Shown: positions 20,128-29,732 of the stretch, piece after piece
Layout of the letters: each line of letters opens with the position of its first letter
Position numbering within the stretch: the first letter of the stretch is position 1
Assembly: GCF_051133435.1 (NCBI RefSeq)
Contig: NZ_JBPGNY010000004.1
Span: forward strand, 310,001-374,000
DNA length: 64,000 nt
Direction: 5' to 3'
Source of the DNA: JAAYAO01 sp051133435
Lineage (GTDB): Bacteria; Actinomycetota; Actinomycetes; Propionibacteriales; Propionibacteriaceae
The notes under the pieces: generated by a model
Seen by the model: only the letters and a program-made list of their open reading frames with translations
What the model was told of the DNA's origin: nothing
The model's database searches: none
Translations under genes and position numbers: made by a program

Positions 20128-21612
20128 ATGGCCCCCGACACTCTCCGTCCGCTGTCGATCGACGAGGTCACCGACTGGGCCGATTCGGCCGATGTGGTGA
20201 TTCTCGGCTACGGCTGCGCGGGAGCTTCGGCGGCGTTGACCGCCCACGAACAGGACGCCTCGGTGATCGTGCTGGAAATGCTCAGCGGCGGTGGTGGCTC
20301 CTCGGCGATGTCGGGCGGCGAGATGTACCTGGGCGGAGGTACCCCGATCCAGCAGGCCTGCGGCTTCGACGACACCGCCGAGGCGATGGCCGAGTATTTG
20401 ATGGCCGCTTTGGGACCGAACGCCCCCGAGGACAAGATCCGGCTCTATGCCCGGGATTCGCTGGAGCACTACGCGTGGTTGACCGGCCACGGGGTGCCGT
20501 TCAAGGAGTCGTTCTTCGACCAGCCGAGCTGGGTGCCGCCCACCGACGACGGGCTGATGTGGCTGGGTGAGAACGCCGCCCCGTTCAACAAGATTTCCCC
20601 GATGGCACCGCGCGGCCACCGGGTGCAGTCGGACGGCTTCGGCGGCAAGGTGTTGATGCGACACCTGATGGCCGCGGTCGATGCGACCGACATTCGGGTG
20701 CAGAACGACTCGCGGGCCACCCGGCTGATTCTGGACGGGGATCGGGTCGCCGGGGTCGTGGCACGTTCCTTCGGTGTGGACCGCGCGATCCGGGCCGACA
20801 AGGGGGTGATCATCACCACCGGTGGCTTCATCGACAACCCGCGGATGGTCGAGCACCACGCCCCGCAGTTGATCGGCATCGGCACCAACTCCGATGGCAA
20901 CGACAACGGCTCGGGCATTCTGCTCGGTCAGTCGGTCGGTGGCGCGGTGCGCCGGATGTCGGCCGGCCAGATCGGCATCGCCTTCGTACCGGCGTTCATG
21001 GTGCGCGGCATCGTGGTGAACTGGCAGGGCCAACGCATCATCAACGAGGACGTGTACCCCGGCCGGGTCGGGCAGACCGCCCTCTACGGCCATGACCTCG
21101 AGGTCTGGGTGATTCTGGACGAGCAGGGCTTCGAGGAGGTGTCCGACGACCTGTCCTGGGGTGCTCGTCCGCACCACGTGGCCGAGACCGTCGCCGAACT
21201 CGAGGAATTGTGCGGCTTCCCCACCGGCAGCCTGCAGGACACGGTCGCGTACTACAACGAGCACGCCGCCCAGGGTGAGGACCCCTTGTTCGGCAAGGAC
21301 CCGCGCTGGCTGCGTCCGTTGACCGCGCCCTTCGGGGCGATGAACGTGCGCAACAGCCTGGCCGAATCCCCCGAGAAGTCACGCAATGACCAGTCGGGTC
21401 CCAAGGGCAGTGCCGCGGGCGTGTTCACCATCGGTGGTTTGCACACCACCGTCGACGGCGAGGTGTGCGACCTGAGCGGCGAGCCGATCCCGGGGCTCTA
21501 CGCCGCCGGACGGGCGAGCTCGGGGTTGCACGGCTGGGGGTATGTGTCGGGTACGTCGTTGGGAGATGGCACCTACTTCGGACGCCGGGCGGGACGAGCG
21601 GCCGCCGGCTGA
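20128..21612 (+). CDS. FAD-dependent oxidoreductase, fumarate reductase/3-ketosteroid dehydrogenase-like
   Basis: A 494-residue soluble flavoprotein. The N-terminal FAD motif is VVILGYGCAGASAALTAHEQ with an acidic strand end (IVLEMLSGGGGSSAMSGGEM). The C-terminal FAD motif is GLYAAGRASSGLHGWGYVSG. This is the FAD_binding_2 fold of fumarate reductase flavoproteins and 3-oxosteroid dehydrogenases. The substrate is not evident, and no heme or FMN domain is attached. ATG 20128 follows AAGGAG with good spacing. It is monocistronic as far as can be seen. Confidence 0.85.
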   Translation: MAPDTLRPLSIDEVTDWADSADVVILGYGCAGASAALTAHEQDASVIVLEMLSGGGGSSAMSGGEMYLGGGTPIQQACGFDDTAEAMAEYLMAALGPNAPEDKIRLYARDSLEHYAWLTGHGVPFKESFFDQPSWVPPTDDGLMWLGENAAPFNKISPMAPRGHRVQSDGFGGKVLMRHLMAAVDATDIRVQNDSRATRLILDGDRVAGVVARSFGVDRAIRADKGVIITTGGFIDNPRMVEHHAPQLIGIGTNSDGNDNGSGILLGQSVGGAVRRMSAGQIGIAFVPAFMVRGIVVNWQGQRIINEDVYPGRVGQTALYGHDLEVWVILDEQGFEEVSDDLSWGARPHHVAETVAELEELCGFPTGSLQDTVAYYNEHAAQGEDPLFGKDPRWLRPLTAPFGAMNVRNSLAESPEKSRNDQSGPKGSAAGVFTIGGLHTTVDGEVCDLSGEPIPGLYAAGRASSGLHGWGYVSGTSLGDGTYFGRRAGRAAAG

Positions 21613-21659
21613 ACCTCGACGTGCCCCGTGCGGGCCCGCCGACCGAAGGAGGGGGTTGG

Positions 21660-21911
21660 TCAGGGGGCGCCCACCCGGAAAGGGTGCTTGGTCTCGCCCG
21701 AGGAGCGGGAGCTGAGACGCTTCTCGATCCGAGCGGTCACTTCCGGCGGCAGTTCACCGTCACCGTTGAAGTGTTGGGCGATCTGAGCAAGCCGCTTGGC
21801 CAGCACGGGCGCCCGGTCTCGGTACTGCCCTTCCATTCCCAGCAGGACCACGCCGGCGATCAACGCCACGATCCCCAGGATCAGCACGAATGTCACGACG
21901 AAAACCCACAT
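21660..21911 (-). CDS. Small single-pass membrane protein
   Basis: An 83-residue protein with one N-terminal transmembrane helix (residues about 3-27, FVVTFVLILGIVALIAGVVLLG) and a cytoplasmic helical tail with basic and acidic residues. I do not recognise the family. GAGAAT followed by six bases and ATG on the minus strand fits the leaderless layout. Confidence 0.6.
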   Translation of the reverse strand: MWVFVVTFVLILGIVALIAGVVLLGMEGQYRDRAPVLAKRLAQIAQHFNGDGELPPEVTARIEKRLSSRSSGETKHPFRVGAP

Positions 21912-22035
21912 GCCTCTATTCTCCGCGCCGACATGTCGTGATCCGGACAGAATGGTGAAGAAACTCTAAAGAGTTGTGTGAATCGTTATCAGCAACGCTC
22001 CACGGCCTGCGTGCTCGGCCCACAGCGGGCCCGGT

Positions 22036-23394
22036 TCACTCATTGCGGATGGCCGCCAGAGGGCTCAGTTTCGTCGCCCGCTGGGCCGGTGCCAGACCCG
22101 CCACCGTGCCGATCAGGGTGGAGAAGGCGACCGAGCCCAGCGCCAGCCAGAACGGGATGATCGAGATCTTTCCGACACCCATTTCGGCCGTCATTGAGGC
22201 ACCCAGGGTGGCGTTGATCAGCATCGAGATCACCAAGCTCACCAGCAGCCCCGCCAGGCCCCCGAAGAAACCGATCGAGGCCGACTCGATCAGGAACAGC
22301 TTGCGAATGTCGGACAAGGAGGCGCCGAGCACCTTCATGATGCCGATCTCTCGGGTGCGTTCATACACACTCATGAGCATTGTGTTCGCGATCCCGATCG
22401 CGGCCACCAGCAGGGAGATGAACCCGATCCCTCCGAACACCGCCTGAATCAGCACACCCTGTTGTTGGGCCTGACGGATCCATTCGACCTGGGCCGAGAC
22501 GTCGTAGCCCTGTTCCCGCAGGTCCACCATCAACCGTTCGGCCGCCTCCGGGCTCTCCGCGTAGAGCCGAATGTCGGTGTAGACGAACCCCTTCACGGGG
22601 GCCCCGCTGGCGCTGGCGGGCTGGTTCGGCAGGGCCTTCCCCGGCATCTGCTTCTCCAGTGCCCGTACCAGGGCGTCCAGGTCGGTATAAACCATCGTGG
22701 AGTTGGCACTCCACGGTTTGCCCTCATCACTGATCTGAGCAACCACCGGGACGAGCACCCGTTTCGGTGCCGGGCCGGGGTTGCCGGGCGCTTCCCCTCC
22801 GGGCGGGGCCGGTTCCCCATCGGGTATCTGTTGGCCGTTCGGATCGAACATCTCGGTACCGAAGGTGACGAAGACCGAGTCGCGGGCGAAGTCGACGTCG
22901 GCGGTGTCCTGGGTGCGCTCGTCCCAGAACATCGTCGACACCTGTTCCCCCACGATCAGGGCCAGGGGTTCACCCGCCGCGGGCAACCGTCCCCAGGCCA
23001 GGGGCAGATCGAGCGAATCCATGGCGTCGCGGGGCATCCCGGTGATCTGAATGTGCGCCTCCACGGTGTTCACCCGGAAGTTCGCGTCGACCGAGTAGGT
23101 GGGCCAGACCAACTCCACCCCGGGGTAGGACTGCAGGTGGGTGACCATCGCGTCGTTGAGCTTGTCGGGCAGGCCCGAGGCTGTGGCGTTCTGGGGTGGG
23201 CCGGAAACCGTCACCTGGCGCAGGTTGGTGGTGTCCAGTGAGTTGTCGTAGGTCGCCGACATGCCCACCCCCAGTGACACCATCACCACCACCGCGGTGG
23301 TGCCGATCACCACCCCGAGCATGGTCAACGAGGTGCGGAAGGCCCGTTGTTTCAGGCTGGCGAGGCTCATCGCCAGCAGATCACCCCAGAGCAT
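22036..23394 (-). CDS. MacB-like ABC transporter permease
   Basis: A 452-residue permease with the MacB/FtsX architecture. There is one N-terminal helix (SLTMLGVVIGTTAVVVMVSL), a large extracytoplasmic MacB_PCD-like domain (residues about 45-320) and a C-terminal FtsX core with three helices and the YERTREIGIMKVLGAS signature. It acts with the exported protein and ATPase upstream in a three-gene operon; the gap to the preceding stop is 10 bp. The transported substrate is unknown. In MacAB-type systems force on the periplasmic domain drives export, which is family knowledge. The start at ATG 23394 is chosen because the 14 extra upstream residues lie over the previous gene. Confidence 0.87.
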   Translation of the reverse strand: MLWGDLLAMSLASLKQRAFRTSLTMLGVVIGTTAVVVMVSLGVGMSATYDNSLDTTNLRQVTVSGPPQNATASGLPDKLNDAMVTHLQSYPGVELVWPTYSVDANFRVNTVEAHIQITGMPRDAMDSLDLPLAWGRLPAAGEPLALIVGEQVSTMFWDERTQDTADVDFARDSVFVTFGTEMFDPNGQQIPDGEPAPPGGEAPGNPGPAPKRVLVPVVAQISDEGKPWSANSTMVYTDLDALVRALEKQMPGKALPNQPASASGAPVKGFVYTDIRLYAESPEAAERLMVDLREQGYDVSAQVEWIRQAQQQGVLIQAVFGGIGFISLLVAAIGIANTMLMSVYERTREIGIMKVLGASLSDIRKLFLIESASIGFFGGLAGLLVSLVISMLINATLGASMTAEMGVGKISIIPFWLALGSVAFSTLIGTVAGLAPAQRATKLSPLAAIRNE

Positions 23395-23404
23395 GAACCC
23401 GGCC

Positions 23405-24514
23405 TCAGTGCTCGTCGGTGGGCACCAGCGGTTCACCCTCGAGCAGGGCCAGCGATTCCAGCTCCTCCTGCTCGGCCCGGCGGCGCCGGGAACGGCGCAC
23501 CAGCAACCCGATGGCCAGGCCCACCAAAGCCAGCCCCCCGACGATCATCAACAGCATCAGCACACCCAATCCGGCGCCCGGCTGCTCCTCCGGGTAGTCC
23601 TGCATCTGGGCGGGCGTGTCCTCCAGCGGCGGCTCGACCGTCACCTCGACCTCCCGGGTGATCGTGGTCGGTTTGCCGTTGACGTCCTCATAGGTGATGT
23701 TGATCGTCGCGGGGCCGGATTCCTCGGCCTCGGCCTGCACCGTCAGGTCCACCGCACCCGAACTGCCCGGCTCGATCGTGCCGACGAAGACCTCGGCGCC
23801 AGTCAGCGGCTGCCCCTCGGCGATCGCCGCCTTCACGTTGTAGAGCTTGGTTTTGCCCTGATTGTGCACGCTGAAGGTCAGCGAGGCGTCCTGGCCGACG
23901 GTCAGCGGGCTGGGCACCAACTGGGGTGCCGAGGCGTCGGCGCGGGCTTTCTGGGTCACCATCACCGACACCGTTTCGGTGGACGAGAACGGGTTGTTCT
24001 CGCGGTCTTCGTACTCGAGGTTCAAGGTGAACTGGTACGGCTTCTCCTCCAGGGACGGCAGGGAGCGGAAGGTCATCGTGCCGGTCTCGACATCACCCTG
24101 GTTGATCTGCGGGAGATAGAGCGCCGAGGAGCCGTTGGCGGGCAGGAAGGCACCCTCCTCGGCGATCAGGGTGACCTTCACATTGCGCACATAGGTGCGC
24201 TGGGACGTGTTGTGCAGGGTGAAGTTCACCGTGAAGTCCTGGCCCGCCACGAGCGTGGCCGGGTCGGTACTGAAGGCCTTCAACATCACCCGCGGGGTCG
24301 ATACCCCCGGCGGTGGCGGCGGGGCGTCCTGACCGCTGCCGGGGTCATTGCCGGGCGTTCCCGTGGCGGGGTCGGAATCCGACGGGCCGGAGCCGGTGTC
24401 GGTGGAACCGGGCGCGTCCGGGTCATCGGCCGGATCGGCGACCGCGACCCCCGCCGGTGCGATCACCAGGCCCAGCAGCAGGATTGCCAGCCACAGCACA
24501 CGCTTCAGCTTCAT
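23405..24514 (-). CDS. Exported, membrane-anchored CARDB-like domain protein of ABC module
   Basis: A 369-residue protein with a signal peptide (LKRVLWLAILLLGLVIAPAGVAVA), a Pro/Gly/Asp-rich linker, then at least two repeated beta domains (VAGQDFTVNFTLHNTSQRTYV and VGQDASLTFSVHNQGKTKLYNV) of the CARDB/COG1361 type. A C-terminal transmembrane helix (LGVLMLLMIVGGLALVGLAIG) and a basic cytoplasmic tail (RRSRRRRAEQ) follow. It lies between the ATPase and permease genes, with an ATGA overlap to the ATPase. It may take the place of the MacA adaptor in a MacB-like complex; that role is inferred. Confidence 0.78.
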   Translation of the reverse strand: MKLKRVLWLAILLLGLVIAPAGVAVADPADDPDAPGSTDTGSGPSDSDPATGTPGNDPGSGQDAPPPPPGVSTPRVMLKAFSTDPATLVAGQDFTVNFTLHNTSQRTYVRNVKVTLIAEEGAFLPANGSSALYLPQINQGDVETGTMTFRSLPSLEEKPYQFTLNLEYEDRENNPFSSTETVSVMVTQKARADASAPQLVPSPLTVGQDASLTFSVHNQGKTKLYNVKAAIAEGQPLTGAEVFVGTIEPGSSGAVDLTVQAEAEESGPATINITYEDVNGKPTTITREVEVTVEPPLEDTPAQMQDYPEEQPGAGLGVLMLLMIVGGLALVGLAIGLLVRRSRRRRAEQEELESLALLEGEPLVPTDEH

Positions 24515-25338
24515 CGGTCGACCTTCTTGTCCGGGCACTCCGGGGTGCGTTGGTTTCGTGGATGGTGCTCGGTTTCGGTGATGCCGGTGATCCGGCCATC
24601 GCCGATCGAAACGATGGTGTCGGCGAAGGACGCCAGGTGGGCGTCGTGGGTGACCATGACCCAGGTCTGCCCGAATCGACGGATCACGGTGCGGAACAGG
24701 TTCAGCGTGGCTTCGGCGGTGCGTGAGTCGAGGTTGCCGGTGGGTTCGTCGGCGAAGACCAGGGTCGGCCGCACGGCCATCGCCCGGGCGATGCCGACCC
24801 GTTGCTGCTGGCCCCCGGAGAGTTGGCCGGGTCGGTGTGACAGGTGCTTGGCCAGGCCGAGTTGTACCAGGATCGCCCGGGCCTGTCGTTCCCGTGCCGC
24901 CTTGGGGATGCCCCGGAATGACAGTGGCAGGGCGACATTCTCGATCGCGGTCAAGGACGGAATCAGGTTGAACGACTGGAAGATGAATCCGACCTGTTCG
25001 CGGCGGTAGGTGACCAGTTGCGATTCGTTGTAGGTGTGCAGGGGTTGCCCGGCGACGTGGATCTCGCCCGCGGTGGGCCGTTCCAGCCCGGCGAGCATGT
25101 TCAGCAGGGTCGATTTGCCCGAACCGGACGTCCCGACCACCGCGGTGAAGGTGCCGCGTTCGATCGTCAGGTTCACCCGGTTCAGGGCCGCGATCCGGGA
25201 ATCACCGACCCGGTAGATCTTGCTCAGTTCGCGGGTGTGCACCAGGGGTTCACCCGCTGCGGGCAACCGTCCGGCCTCGCTCGACCTTTCGGCGCGCGCC
25301 GGTCCGCCCGTGGGCAGGGTTGCGGCGTCCGGGGTCAC
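24511..25338 (-). CDS. MacB/LolD-type ABC transporter ATP-binding protein
   Basis: A 275-residue ATPase with Walker A GTSGSGKST, Q-loop FIFQSFNLIPSLTA, signature LSGGQQQRVGIARAMA, Walker B LVFADEPTGNLDS and H-loop VMVTHD. These are typical of the MacB/LolD subfamily that pairs with FtsX-fold permeases. The preferred start is GTG 25338 because GAAGGAG lies six bases upstream; ATG 25392 would add 18 residues. It is the first gene of the operon. Confidence 0.92.
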   Translation of the reverse strand: MTPDAATLPTGGPARAERSSEAGRLPAAGEPLVHTRELSKIYRVGDSRIAALNRVNLTIERGTFTAVVGTSGSGKSTLLNMLAGLERPTAGEIHVAGQPLHTYNESQLVTYRREQVGFIFQSFNLIPSLTAIENVALPLSFRGIPKAARERQARAILVQLGLAKHLSHRPGQLSGGQQQRVGIARAMAVRPTLVFADEPTGNLDSRTAEATLNLFRTVIRRFGQTWVMVTHDAHLASFADTIVSIGDGRITGITETEHHPRNQRTPECPDKKVDR

Positions 25339-25512
25339 GGTCGTCTCCTTCGCGGGCCGGCAGGTCACAACCGTGGGCACGGTCGATTGCATACACGCTA
25401 GACCTCGCCGGCGGCTTCGTAGCCCGGAAACACCCGGAATCGCCCTGTGGTTCGACCGTTTCGGGGCGATATCAGACCCAGGTATGACGCTCCCGGCCCG
25501 AACCGGCTGTGC

Positions 25513-28500
25513 TCAGTCGCGGATGCGCTGGCTGATCACCGTCGAGACCCCGTCCCCGCGCATGGTGACGCCGTAGAGGGCGTCGGCGATCTCCATGGTG
25601 CGCTTCTGGTGGGTGATCACCAGCAACTGGGAGTTCTCGCGGAGTTCCTCGTAGATCTCCAGCAGCCGGCCGAGGTTGGTGTCGTCGAGGGCGGCCTCGA
25701 CCTCGTCGAGGATGTAGAACGGGCTCGGACGGGCGATGAACAGCGCCACCAGGAAGGCCACCGCGACCAGCGACCGTTCCCCACCCGACAGCAGTGACAG
25801 TCGCTTGACCTTCTTACCGGCCGGACGGGCCTCCACCTCGATGCCGGTGGTCAGCCAGGCATCGGGTTCGGTGAGCACGAGGCGTCCCTCACCGCCGGGG
25901 AAGAGCCGGGCGAAGACCCGTTCGAAGGCCTCGGCGACGTCGGCGTAGGCCTCGGCGAAGACCACCTTCACCCGTTCGTCCACGTCGGCGACGATCTCCA
26001 GGAGGTCCTCGCGGGTGCGTTGTACATCGGCCAACTGCTCCGACAGGAAGGCGTGCCGTTCCTGCATCGCGTCGTATTCCTCGAGGGCGAGCGGGTTGAC
26101 CCGCCCGAGCACCCCCAGGGACTTCTCGGCCGAGCGCAGCCGTTTCTCCTGCTCGGCGCGCACGTAGGCCACCGGTTCGGGCACCTCGTCGTCCTCGGTG
26201 AGGGCCGACCCGTCCTCGCGGGTCAGCACCGGTACCGGCTGTTCGGGGCCGAACTCCGACATCAGGTCGTCGGGCTCCATGCCGAGTTCTTCGCGGGCCT
26301 TCTCGGCCAGGCCCTCCAGCCGCACCCGCTGTTCGGTGCGGGCCAGTTCGTCGCGGTGGTCGGCCAGTTGCACCTCGGCCAGATCCTGCTGCACCCGCCG
26401 CACCTCGGCGCGGGCCTCGGCGAGTACCTGATCGGCCTTGGCCCGGGCGGCCTCGGCCGCGGCACGTTCCCGGGTGGCACGTTCCCGGGCGATATCGACC
26501 CGGCCCAGCAACCATTGGGCACCGGCCCGGACGGCTTGGGCGGCGGCCTGCTCGCGGGCGCGGCGTTCCTTGCGCCGGGCGGCGTCGGCGCGGGCCTTGC
26601 GTTCGGTGGCCGCGGCCCGGTCGAGGGCCTCGGCGCGGCCCTCGGTGCCGCGCAGGCGTTCCTCGGCGGTGCGTAGGGCCAGCCGGGCGTCCATCTCGGC
26701 AGAGCGGGCGTCGCGGGCGGCCGCGGCCAACTCGTCGCGGTGGTCGGCCTCGGGTTCGGCATCGGAGGATTCGGCATCGGCCTCGGCGGCCGCGAGTCGC
26801 TCGCTGAGTTCTGCCAGGGTCTCGGTGTCGGCGTTGCGGGCGGCCTCGGCGGCGGTGAGGTTCTGGGCGAGGCGTTCGGCCTCCTCCCCCGCTGCGGTGG
26901 CCTGGGAACGCAACCTGCCGAGTTGTTCGGCGATCGCCGACATCCGGGCGTCGGATTCGTGCAACTGGGTCAGTACCGCCTCGACCCGTTCGGTCGCGGC
27001 CTGTTGCTCGTGATCCACCTCGGCCGCGGCGAAGCGTAGACGTTGCAGTTCGTGTTCGGCCGCCTCGCGCTTCTGCTCGGCCTCATCGACCGCCGCCTGC
27101 ACTTCGAGCAGGCTGGGTTTCGCCCCGGATCCACCGGCGGCGAACCAGGTGGTGAACAGTTCCCCGGTGGCGGTGACGACCTTCACCTCGGGGTGCCGGT
27201 CGAGCACCTCACGAACTGCCGCTGCCCGGTCGACCAGCACCACCCCGGCCAGGGCCGCATCGACCGCTGCCCGCAGCGGGTCGGGGGCGGTGACGGTGTC
27301 GGTGGCCCAGCGGGCCCCGGTCGGCAGGGCGGGTTGCTCGCGTGTCGTCGCGGTGGCCGTGGAGATCAGGAATCCGGCCCGGCCCAGATCGTCGGCGGCG
27401 AGTACTTCGAAGGCCTGTTCGGCTGAGGTCAGGTCATCGGCCACCAGGGCGTCGGCGACTTGGCCGAGAGCTGTGGCGATCGCGGCCTCCCAGCCGGATT
27501 CGACCTGCAACTGCGAGGCGAGTTGGGCCCCGATACCGCTCAACCCCCGGTTGGCGATCTCGGCGGCGCCGTCCTTGCGTTCCAGGCCCATCGCCAGGGC
27601 ATCGGCGCGAGCCTGCCAGGTGGCCACCTCACGTTCTGCTTCGGCCTCGGCCCGACGCAGCTCGGTCAGTTTCTGGTCGAAGCCGGCCAGCGCCGCTTCG
27701 GCGCGTTCGAGTTCGTCGTCGAGGCCTTCTTCACCGGCATCCAGGCCGGCGACGGTGGATTCGATGCTGGTGAACTCGGTATTGGCCTCGCTCTGCCGGG
27801 TGTTCGCGGCCTCGCGGGCGCGGTTCAGCCGTTCGATCTCATCATCGGCGGCGGCGATCCGGCTGCGCATCGCGTCCACCCGTCCGGCCAGGGTGGCGAG
27901 GCCCTCGCGGCGGTCGGCGGCGGCGCGCAGCAGCTTGCGCACCCGCTCGTCCTCGGCGGCATGATCCTGTTCGGCCCGGATGCGGGCCTCGGTGGCCGAG
28001 GCCAGACCGGCTTCGGCCTCCTCGACCGCGGCCTGCAGCCCGTCGCGCACCTTGCGCACCTCGGCGGCCTCACGTTCCAGGTCTTCGGGTTCGCGGCCGG
28101 GTCGGCGGCCTTCCTCGGCGGCCTGGGCCTCGGCGGCATGACGCACCCGTTCGGCGGCGATCGAGGAAGTGGACGCGACCCGTTCCCGCAACCCCGCCAG
28201 CGCATACCAGTGCTCCTGGGCGGCGGCCAGCCTGGGCGTCACCGCGGCCAGATCGACCTCGACATCGGATTCGGTGCGGCGCGCCTCGTTCAGCCGCACC
28301 TCGAGGGCTTCGCGGTGCGCCTGGCGGGCGGCCTCATCGGCCAGATCCGATTCCAGGGCGAGGGTGGCCTGCACCAGGTCGTCGGCGAGCAGCCGGGCGC
28401 GGGCGTCGCGGGCCTCGGCCTGAATCACCGCGGCCTTGCGGGCCACCTCGGCCTGCCGGCCCAGGGGTTTGAGCTGGCGGCGGATCTCACCGAGCAGGTC

Positions 28501-29076
28501 GTTGAGCCGTTGCAGATTGCCCTCGGTGGATTCGAGTTTGCGCAGGGCGCGTTCTTTGCGTTTGCGGTGTTTCAGCACCCCGGCGGCTTCCTCGACGAAG
28601 CCGCGGCGGTCTTCGGGGGTCGCCTGCAGGATCGAGTCGAGCCGTCCCTGGCCGACGATCACGTGCATCTCGCGACCGATACCCGAATCGCTGAGCAGTT
28701 CCTGGACGTCCAGCAGCCGGGCGGTGGCACCGTTGATCGCGTATTCGGAGCCCCCGTTGCGGAACATCGTGCGGGCGATGGTCACCTCGGAGTATTCGAT
28801 CGGCAGGGCACCGTCGGAGTTGTCGATGGTCAGTACCACCTCGGCGCGGCCCAGGGGCGCACGTCCGGAGGTGCCGGCGAAGATGACGTCCTCCATCTTG
28901 CCGCCGCGCAGGGATTTCGCGCCCTGCTCGCCCATCACCCAACTGAGCGCATCGACCACATTGGATTTTCCCGAGCCGTTGGGCCCGACCACGCAGGTGA
29001 TGCCCGGCTCGAAATCCAGGGTGGTGGCCGAGGCGAAGGACTTGAAGCCGCGCAGGGTGAGCCGTTTGAGGTACAT
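25513..29076 (-). CDS. smc: Chromosome segregation protein SMC
   Basis: A 1187-residue SMC ATPase that condenses and aligns newly replicated chromosomes with ScpAB. The N-terminal head has Walker A GPNGSGKSNVVDALSWVMG (residues 31 onward). Two long Ala/Glu/Arg-rich coiled coils flank a hinge (roughly 510-680). The C-terminal head has LLSGGERSLVAVAFL and Walker B FYILDEVEAALDD. Full length. The ATG overlaps the stop of gtrA by one base. Confidence 0.97.
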   Translation of the reverse strand: MYLKRLTLRGFKSFASATTLDFEPGITCVVGPNGSGKSNVVDALSWVMGEQGAKSLRGGKMEDVIFAGTSGRAPLGRAEVVLTIDNSDGALPIEYSEVTIARTMFRNGGSEYAINGATARLLDVQELLSDSGIGREMHVIVGQGRLDSILQATPEDRRGFVEEAAGVLKHRKRKERALRKLESTEGNLQRLNDLLGEIRRQLKPLGRQAEVARKAAVIQAEARDARARLLADDLVQATLALESDLADEAARQAHREALEVRLNEARRTESDVEVDLAAVTPRLAAAQEHWYALAGLRERVASTSSIAAERVRHAAEAQAAEEGRRPGREPEDLEREAAEVRKVRDGLQAAVEEAEAGLASATEARIRAEQDHAAEDERVRKLLRAAADRREGLATLAGRVDAMRSRIAAADDEIERLNRAREAANTRQSEANTEFTSIESTVAGLDAGEEGLDDELERAEAALAGFDQKLTELRRAEAEAEREVATWQARADALAMGLERKDGAAEIANRGLSGIGAQLASQLQVESGWEAAIATALGQVADALVADDLTSAEQAFEVLAADDLGRAGFLISTATATTREQPALPTGARWATDTVTAPDPLRAAVDAALAGVVLVDRAAAVREVLDRHPEVKVVTATGELFTTWFAAGGSGAKPSLLEVQAAVDEAEQKREAAEHELQRLRFAAAEVDHEQQAATERVEAVLTQLHESDARMSAIAEQLGRLRSQATAAGEEAERLAQNLTAAEAARNADTETLAELSERLAAAEADAESSDAEPEADHRDELAAAARDARSAEMDARLALRTAEERLRGTEGRAEALDRAAATERKARADAARRKERRAREQAAAQAVRAGAQWLLGRVDIARERATRERAAAEAARAKADQVLAEARAEVRRVQQDLAEVQLADHRDELARTEQRVRLEGLAEKAREELGMEPDDLMSEFGPEQPVPVLTREDGSALTEDDEVPEPVAYVRAEQEKRLRSAEKSLGVLGRVNPLALEEYDAMQERHAFLSEQLADVQRTREDLLEIVADVDERVKVVFAEAYADVAEAFERVFARLFPGGEGRLVLTEPDAWLTTGIEVEARPAGKKVKRLSLLSGGERSLVAVAFLVALFIARPSPFYILDEVEAALDDTNLGRLLEIYEELRENSQLLVITHQKRTMEIADALYGVTMRGDGVSTVISQRIRD

Positions 29077-29732
29077 CAGGCCTCACCCCGGTCGGAACCC
29101 TCCGGTGCCGTTTCGAACGGCTCCTCGGGCACCGACGTGTTGTCGACCACCCACGGCTCGTCGGGGTCGGTGGCTTTCCGGTCGGGCTGGACGGGGCCGC
29201 CGCGCACCGCCTTGAAGGTCCACACCTTGTTCACCAGGAAGGTGACCGGCACCGCGACCAACACCGAGATCAACTGGGCCCAGTAGAAGGGGGTGCGGAA
29301 GCCGGTCGAGCCGTCGAAGAACGACCGCGGCAGGTGCACCGGTGAGCCGGTGTGCATCAGCAGGGTGAGCACGATGAAGCTGACGAACTGGCCCATCAGG
29401 CCCACCACGACGAAGGGGAAGTACTCCTTGAACCAGCCGGCCGAACGGTGGGATTGGAAGGTCCACCAGCGGTTCAGTTGGAAGTTCCACAGGTTCGCCA
29501 CCACGAACGCGACCATCGCGTAGACGTGATACCAGCGGACGTTGAAGTCGGTGAACACGATCGGCAGTGCCGGATCGGTCTCCAACGGGCCCACCTTGTT
29601 GCAGATGATCGCCACGATCATGTTCACCAGCACGCCGGAGCCGCCGACGGTGCCGAACTTCACGAACTGGATCAGGCTGCGTCGGTAGCGCTTCCACAAA
29701 CGGTTGCGCGGTGCGGTGGGCTGGGTGGTCAC
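29076..29732 (-). CDS. GtrA family membrane protein
   Basis: A 218-residue protein with four transmembrane segments (near residues 20-40, 65-90, 105-130, 150-175). The GtrA pattern is visible: LIQFVKFGTVGGSGVLVN at the start and NFQLNRWWTFQ in the middle. Members help flip or transfer prenyl-linked sugars in wall polysaccharide synthesis. The C-terminal 45 residues are hydrophilic and acidic. It overlaps mutM by four bases and smc by one, so it is embedded in the operon. Confidence 0.88.
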   Translation of the reverse strand: MTTQPTAPRNRLWKRYRRSLIQFVKFGTVGGSGVLVNMIVAIICNKVGPLETDPALPIVFTDFNVRWYHVYAMVAFVVANLWNFQLNRWWTFQSHRSAGWFKEYFPFVVVGLMGQFVSFIVLTLLMHTGSPVHLPRSFFDGSTGFRTPFYWAQLISVLVAVPVTFLVNKVWTFKAVRGGPVQPDRKATDPDEPWVVDNTSVPEEPFETAPEGSDRGEA

